DNA of 64,000 nucleotides from Arsenophonus endosymbiont of Aleurodicus floccissimus (GTDB lineage Bacteria; Pseudomonadota; Gammaproteobacteria; Enterobacterales; Enterobacteriaceae): NCBI RefSeq assembly GCF_900343025.1, contig NZ_OUND01000001.1, positions 1,054,001 to 1,118,000 of the forward strand, read 5' to 3'. Shown piece by piece: positions 59,721 to 64,000 of this stretch (position 1 is its first letter; each line of letters starts with the position of its first letter). The notes under the pieces were generated by a model. It saw only the letters and a program-made list of their open reading frames with translations, ran no database searches and was not told where the DNA came from. The position numbers and the translations under genes were made by a program.

Positions 59721-59837
59721 GAAGTAATGAAGTAATGAAGTAATGAAGTAATGAAGTAATGAAGTAATCAAGTAATGAAGTAATGAAGTAATGAAGTAAT
59801 GAAGTAATGAAGTAATGAAGTAATGAAGTAATGAAGT
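59721..59837 (+). repeat. Microsatellite, 8-bp unit x 14.6, inside fadJ
   Basis: Fourteen copies of GAAGTAAT plus GAAGT; only one copy (59769-59776) differs, by one base (CAAGTAAT). The ancestral gene needs one unit plus GAAGT to encode LHYFSP. Thirteen additional units add 104 bases, which is not a multiple of three. In-frame states would need 1, 4, 7, 10, 13 or 16 units. Confidence 0.98.
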
Positions 59838-61192
59838 CCAATTATACGTTCTGGGTATTTAGCAAACTCTGCAATTTTATGGATAGGTAACGAAGATGTA
59901 TTAGAAACAAAAGCAACTTCATTTAATGTCATTGCCTCCACTTCCTGTACCATGTTAGGCTTTAATACTAAATCTTCAAAAACGGCTTCTACGATAATTT
60001 GCGTTTTTTCAAGCCCTTTATAGTCTAATGTGCCTAAAATTAACATCATCTGTCGAGCGCGCTCTTGTACAGATATACGCTTACGTTTAACTTGCTCCGT
60101 TAAGCGCTGCCAACTGAATTTTAATGCTTGATTAAGTCCTCCATTATTAATGTCCTTCACTCGAACAGGTAATTTACCTCGGGCCGCTGTCACATAGGCA
60201 ATCCCGCCTCCCATGAGGCCTCCACCTAACACACCTACCTGATGAATTGTAGCAGATTTTCCAAAACTACCCATTTCACTTTTTAGCGAAGTCGAGCCAA
60301 AAAAAAAGACCTCGTAAAGCGTTAGATTCTGGTGTCATTGCCAGCTTTCCAAAGGCTTTTGCCTCTGCCTCAAGTCCGGCTTGAACACCTTTTTCATAGC
60401 CAATAGCAACTACTGAAATCGCTTTTTCTAACGCAGGGTAATGACCTTTTACTTTTTGAATTTGTTTTATTTTTAATTATCGCGAATAAGATATTTCTGA
60501 TAAACACAGCATGAGAGGCAAACATGTTTTGCCTTTTCTCCCTTTATAAATCCAGTTAATTGCCGTTTGCAATAAAATTTCTGCTGGAACAATATCGTCG
60601 ACTAAATCCAATTTTAGTGATTGCTTTGACCTTAATTGACGGCTAGTCAGAATCAAATCTAATCCATTAACTAAACCGATTAAACGAGGTAAACGTTGTG
60701 TTCCTCCAGAACCAAGTATTAAGCCTAATTGTACCTCTGGTAAACCAAGACGCGTTTTATCTGACAGAGTACAAATTCTTACATGACAGGTAAGCGCTAA
60801 TTCTAATCCACCGCCTAAACATACTCCATCAATTGCAGCGACAATAGGTAATGGATAATTTTCAAGCAAGTTAAATAATTTTGGCCCTATCATGGCAAGC
60901 CTTGTTGCTTCTTCTTTTGTTTTACAATTAGAAACCATACTAATATCAGCGCCAGCAAGAAAACACCCTGGTTTATTTGAAATAATAATAATCCCTTTGA
61001 AACCCACTATTGCTTGTGCTTGCTGTAATATCATATAAAATTAGTCAACAAATTCGGCTTTTAATGTATTAACTTTTTCGCCTGGAACATCAATGGAAAT
61101 AACACCAATATTATTTTGTTTTACGGAAAAATGAAACACAGGATAGCTAGTAATTTCAGGTAAGTTTTTTTCTTCATTTTTATTAGTCATAA

Positions 61193-62488
61193 CTAATCAA
61201 CCTCCAAAATCATTGCTGCACCTAAACCGCCTGCTGCACAAGCGGTCGTTAGCGCCAAAACCGCCACGACGATGTAACTCATTAAGCGTCTGTGTCACCA
61301 TACTAGCACCTGTGGTAGCAAATGGATGACCATAAGCAATAGACCCGCCTAATACATTAAATTTTTCCATATTAATTTCACCGATCGCTTCAGATTACCC
61401 TAATTTCTCTTGAGCAAATTTTTTGCTCGCAAATATTTTCATATTGGCTAATACTTGAGCAGAAAAAGCTTCATGCATATCAATTAAGGTAAGATCTTTT
61501 AAACTTAATCCCGCGTTTTTGAGAGCTAATGGTGTTGCATAAGAAAGGCCTAATAGCATGTCCTGCCAAACGTCAATAGCCGAAAAAGCATAACTAAGAA
61601 TATAACCCAATGGAGTTATACCTAATGCTTTCGCATTTGATTCAAACATCAACATTACTGCCGCTGCACCATCAGTCATTGGCGTGCTGTTCGCGGCGGT
61701 AACAGTACCATGTTGGCGATCAAAAGCAGGTTTTAACTTTGCATAAGAAGCAAGTGTTGAGTCTTTTCGAACATTATTGTCTTCCGATAATGACTCCAGG
61801 AACGGCAGTGTATAAGCTGTCATTACTTCTTTCTGTAATACGCCGCTATCCCAAGCCTGGGCGGCTAGGATATGAGAACGATGAGCAAAAGCGTCTTGTT
61901 CTTCACGACTAATATGATAAGTTTTTGCCATCTGTTCGGCAGTATCTCCCATTCTTAAACCCGTAGAATATTCCGCTACTGCTGGTGAAGCTAGCAAAAA
62001 GTCACGAAAACTTAATGTGCTTAAGAGCCGCAAATGTTGGCCAATTGATTTTGCTCTATTAAGGTCAACTAGAGTGCTTGACATTTTTTTAGTTACTCCA
62101 ATAGGTAAAACTGATGATGAATCCGCTCCTCCAGCAATACCGACCTCAATAGTACCCGCCTTCATACTTTCTACAATATTGGTAATAGCCTGAAAACTAG
62201 TAGCACATGCCCTAGAAATACTATAAGCATCTGTTGAAATAGGTAGTCCAGTGCCTAAAACAATCTCTCTAGCAATATTCGGCACTTCAGGCATCTGAAC
62301 TACTTGACCAAAACCACTTGATCAATAAGTTGAGAATCAATACCACTGCGAATAACTAATTTACGTACTACCATTTTGCCTAGATCGACAGCAGGTATAT
62401 TATGATAAGCCGTTGCCTGTTTAGCAAAAGGAAGGCGTAACCCAGTAACAATTGCGATACGATCAGTATTCTTAACGTTGTAGTTCAT
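61193..62488 (-). pseudogene. fadI: Acetyl-CoA acyltransferase, two shifts and one stop
   Basis: Thiolase partner of FadJ for anaerobic beta-oxidation. ATG 62488: [36 protein letters not shown]. One T missing in the T run at about 62315 shifts the frame; then [38 protein letters not shown] (active-site Cys), [41 protein letters not shown] at 61395 (likely CAA), then [20 protein letters not shown] (His) and a one-base insertion before [18 protein letters not shown]-type end ([12 protein letters not shown]). Stop at 61193. Confidence 0.95.
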
Positions 62489-62701
62489 AGCAGCTCTCGC
62501 TTCCCTTTTTATAAAAAATGAAAAATGAAACTATAGTTAATCATTCCCAATACTTCACAGAGATCTGATCTGATAATCAATTGTTATTCAAATGTAGTGA
62601 AAGAAAAATAATAAAAATTAAAAACTGAGAAGCGGCACACAAGATATGAATATTTATTTGCCACACAAGTCAAAATATTGAGAACAACTCAACGATCAAA
62701 T

Positions 62702-62722
62702 GCCTACAAAACTTCTGTAGGC
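62702..62722. terminator. Hairpin between yfcZ and fadI
   Basis: GCCTACA-AAACTTC-TGTAGGC, a perfect 7-bp stem just after the yfcZ stop. No strong T run, so termination is uncertain. Confidence 0.5.
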
Positions 62723-62736
62723 ACTGTTAAATTCAA

Positions 62737-63033
62737 TTAACGCAAATTTAATTGAAAAATTAGCGTTTCAACTTCACAACAAAAGGTAAAATTGGCTAGT
62801 AATTTAACACCCTCAGCAATAGGCTGAATCTGATGTTCAATAACACAAGGCTCAGATTCAACTGACCGCGCTTTTTCTATTAGCTGTGTTAATACTTTTT
62901 AAGCCTCTTGTTAATTTAAAAAATTTTTTTCAAAAGAAGCGGTACAATTTTGATTATCTATCACTGTACCGACATCAACACAACAGCAAGCAGCAGTTGC
63001 TTCTGCATGACAACGATTCTTAGCATCCGACAT
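62737..63033 (-). pseudogene. yfcZ: YfcZ (DUF406) family protein, two in-frame stops
   Basis: ATG 63033: MSDAKNRCHAEATAACCCVD, VGTVIDNQNCTASFEKNFLN, TAA, QEA, TAA, KVLTQLIEKARSVESEPCVI, VKLLANFTFCCEVETLIFQL, NLR. The Cys-rich start and the KARSVESEPC motif are characteristic; E. coli YfcZ has the same place between fadI and fadL. No indel; 98 codons. Function of the family is unknown. The stops at 62914 and 62902 fit GAA or AAA to TAA changes. Confidence 0.9.
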
Positions 63034-63288
63034 AATTTTTTCCAACAATAAGCATTAACAAAATATAATCATAACGCTAATTAACAAAAAAATACCAGCT
63101 ACCATCTGATAATCTATAAAATATCAAGTAGTTATTTAATCTAATATCCCTATTGTTACTCTATCCCTATCACTTCGTATAATTAATGCGCCAATTTTAT
63201 GTTAAATAAATCACATTTTTACAAACAAATAAAATATACGCATTAAACATGCTTGTAATAAAACCGGTATTCAATTTTATACTCAGTC

Positions 63289-63305
63289 AACTGGTCTGAT
63301 TTGCC
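63289..63305 (+). promoter_or_regulatory. FadR-like operator upstream of fadL
   Basis: AACTGGTCTGATTTGCC matches the first half of the FadR consensus (AACTGGTCNGA) perfectly and 11 of 15 defined bases overall. It lies about 90 bases before fadL, where FadR represses the E. coli gene. The 360-base gap 63034-63394 shows no other gene. Confidence 0.65.
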
Positions 63306-63394
63306 ATATTGGCATGGAGCAATACAATTCGGGCCTTTCTATTACGACTATCAATGTCGTTCTTATCATAAATATAATTTAAGAGGTTTGGGTT

Positions 63395-64000
63395 ATGAAC
63401 CAGAAAAACCTGTTCAAACATACAATCTTGGCAATGGCTGTAAGTTTTATTTCGACAAATGCCAGTGCTGCTGGCTTTCAACTAAACGAACATTCCACTT
63501 CTGCATTGGGTAGTGCTTTTTCAGGGGATGGCGATAATGCTAGTGTTGGTAGTCGCAATCCAGCAGCGATGATGTTATTCAATAACCCAGTACTCTCTCT
63601 TGGTGCAATTTATATTAATCCTGACGTTGATATAAAAGGAAAATCACCTGTCACTGGTAATAGTACCAGTTCAAACAACATCGCGCCTCATGCCTGGATA
63701 CCCAATGCTCATTTTATTTTTCTAGTAAATGAAAAATGGGCTGTTGGCACTTCAATTACCGCTAATTACGGTTTAGCCACTGAATTCAATCACAACTATA
63801 ATGCTGGGCGTATTGGCGGGAAAACCGATCTCACCGCACTGAACTTAAATTTAAACGGTGCTTATCGCCTTAATGAGCATTTCAGTGCAGGTTTAGGCTT
63901 TAATGCAGTCTATGCCGATGCAGAAATTACCCGTCATATTGGGGAATTTGGCCCAATATTGGGGGGCTACCTAAATCAACCACAATTGCCAAACTAAAGG
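63395..64000 (+). pseudogene. fadL: Long-chain fatty acid transporter, shifted near the window edge
   Basis: Outer-membrane barrel that admits long-chain fatty acids. MNQKNLFKHTILAMAVSFIS, TNASA is the signal peptide; mature start AGFQLNEHSTSALGSAFSGD forms the hatch with NPA (SRNPAAMMLF). IAPHAWIPNAHFIF, ITANYGLATEFNHNYNAG, LNLNGAYRLNEHFSAGLG are barrel segments. The frame stops at 63995 (QLPN); one frame over reads TIAKLKG, which matches the next conserved strand (IAHLNGNQWGFGW in E. coli). So an indel probably lies in 63950-63990, perhaps in the G6 run. The rest is outside the window. Confidence 0.82.

Larger units (their letters stand above)
59100..61190 (-). pseudogene. fadJ: Fatty-acid oxidation multifunctional subunit, 5' part
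   Basis: FadJ is enoyl-CoA hydratase plus 3-hydroxyacyl-CoA dehydrogenase. From ATG 61190: [23 protein letters not shown] at about 61043, then the hydratase domain (VCLGGGLELALTCHVRICT, LGLILGSGGTQRLPRLIG). Shift or stop near 60480, then the NAD domain VGVLGGGLMGGGIAYVTAAR. An 8-bp repeat array splits [16 protein letters not shown]. Then [32 protein letters not shown]. After GVIRHVND the frame runs into phage sequence at attR and stops at 59100. The lost end is at 16304-16515. fadI is directly upstream (2-base gap). Confidence 0.95.

Noticed and set aside
62490-62736. FadR site upstream of fadI
   Set aside because: The best stretch (near 62565) agrees with only about nine of 15 consensus bases, which is near chance in AT-rich DNA.
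871-63990. All frameshifts as sequencing errors
   Set aside because: Homopolymer indels could be errors, but many genes also have in-frame stops, dinucleotide or 10-bp duplications, and essential genes are free of lesions. Single cases may still be errors.

Overview
The window looks like the chromosome of an AT-rich, degenerating member of the Enterobacterales. The host genes follow the Escherichia coli order folC-accD-dedA-truA-usg-pdxB, then fabB-mnmC, yfcL-epmC-aroC-prmB-smrB-sixA, then fadJ-fadI-yfcZ-fadL. Protein sequences are close to those of enterics. Low GC, many fresh pseudogenes and a lambdoid prophage with a replication module like that of aphid-symbiont phages suggest a Morganellaceae insect symbiont such as Arsenophonus; this genus assignment is inference.

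Layout. 1-16303: host genes. folC (partial), accD, truA, pdxB, an AraC-type regulator, fabB, prmB, smrB and sixA have open frames. dedA, usg, an EamA exporter, mnmC, a GNAT gene, yfcL, epmC and aroC are broken by stops, 1-2 bp indels or repeats. 16496-59176: one prophage of about 42.7 kb inserted in the 3' part of fadJ, with imperfect 20-bp att copies at both ends. 59177-64000: the rest of fadJ, then fadI, yfcZ and fadL, all broken.

Prophage organisation. Late genes run on the minus strand: lysis genes and a ricin-like lectin gene behind a Q-like antiterminator (40.7-38 kb), HNH-terS-terL, capsid, portal, connectors, siphovirus tail, a gpJ-like tip protein and fibres (37.4-16.7 kb). A primase-helicase and cro lie at 43.5-41 kb. 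The early genes run on the plus strand from a cI-like gene at 43.5 kb: a boxA site, DUF2800 and DUF2815 proteins, family A DNA polymerase, VRR-NUC, an SNF2-type helicase, then excisionase and a convergent integrase next to attR. Most structural and replication genes carry stops or frameshifts, so the prophage is very probably defective, while several small regulators stay open.

Most notable points: (1) two paralogous leader / C4-like RNA / antirepressor cassettes 5.3 kb apart, whose RNA loops differ and each match the ribosome-binding region of their own antirepressor; (2) five antirepressor-type genes within 7 kb; (3) a secreted ricin-type lectin gene in the toxin-cargo position; (4) a SLATT-like two-helix membrane protein on the opposite strand between terS and terL; (5) three in-gene microsatellites (9, 8 and 5 bp units) plus several 2-bp and 10-bp tandem duplications, pointing to replication slippage; (6) a shared seven-residue repeat tail on the major capsid and major tail proteins; (7) operators for FadR and FabR kept in front of fabB and fadL while fadI and fadJ are dead.
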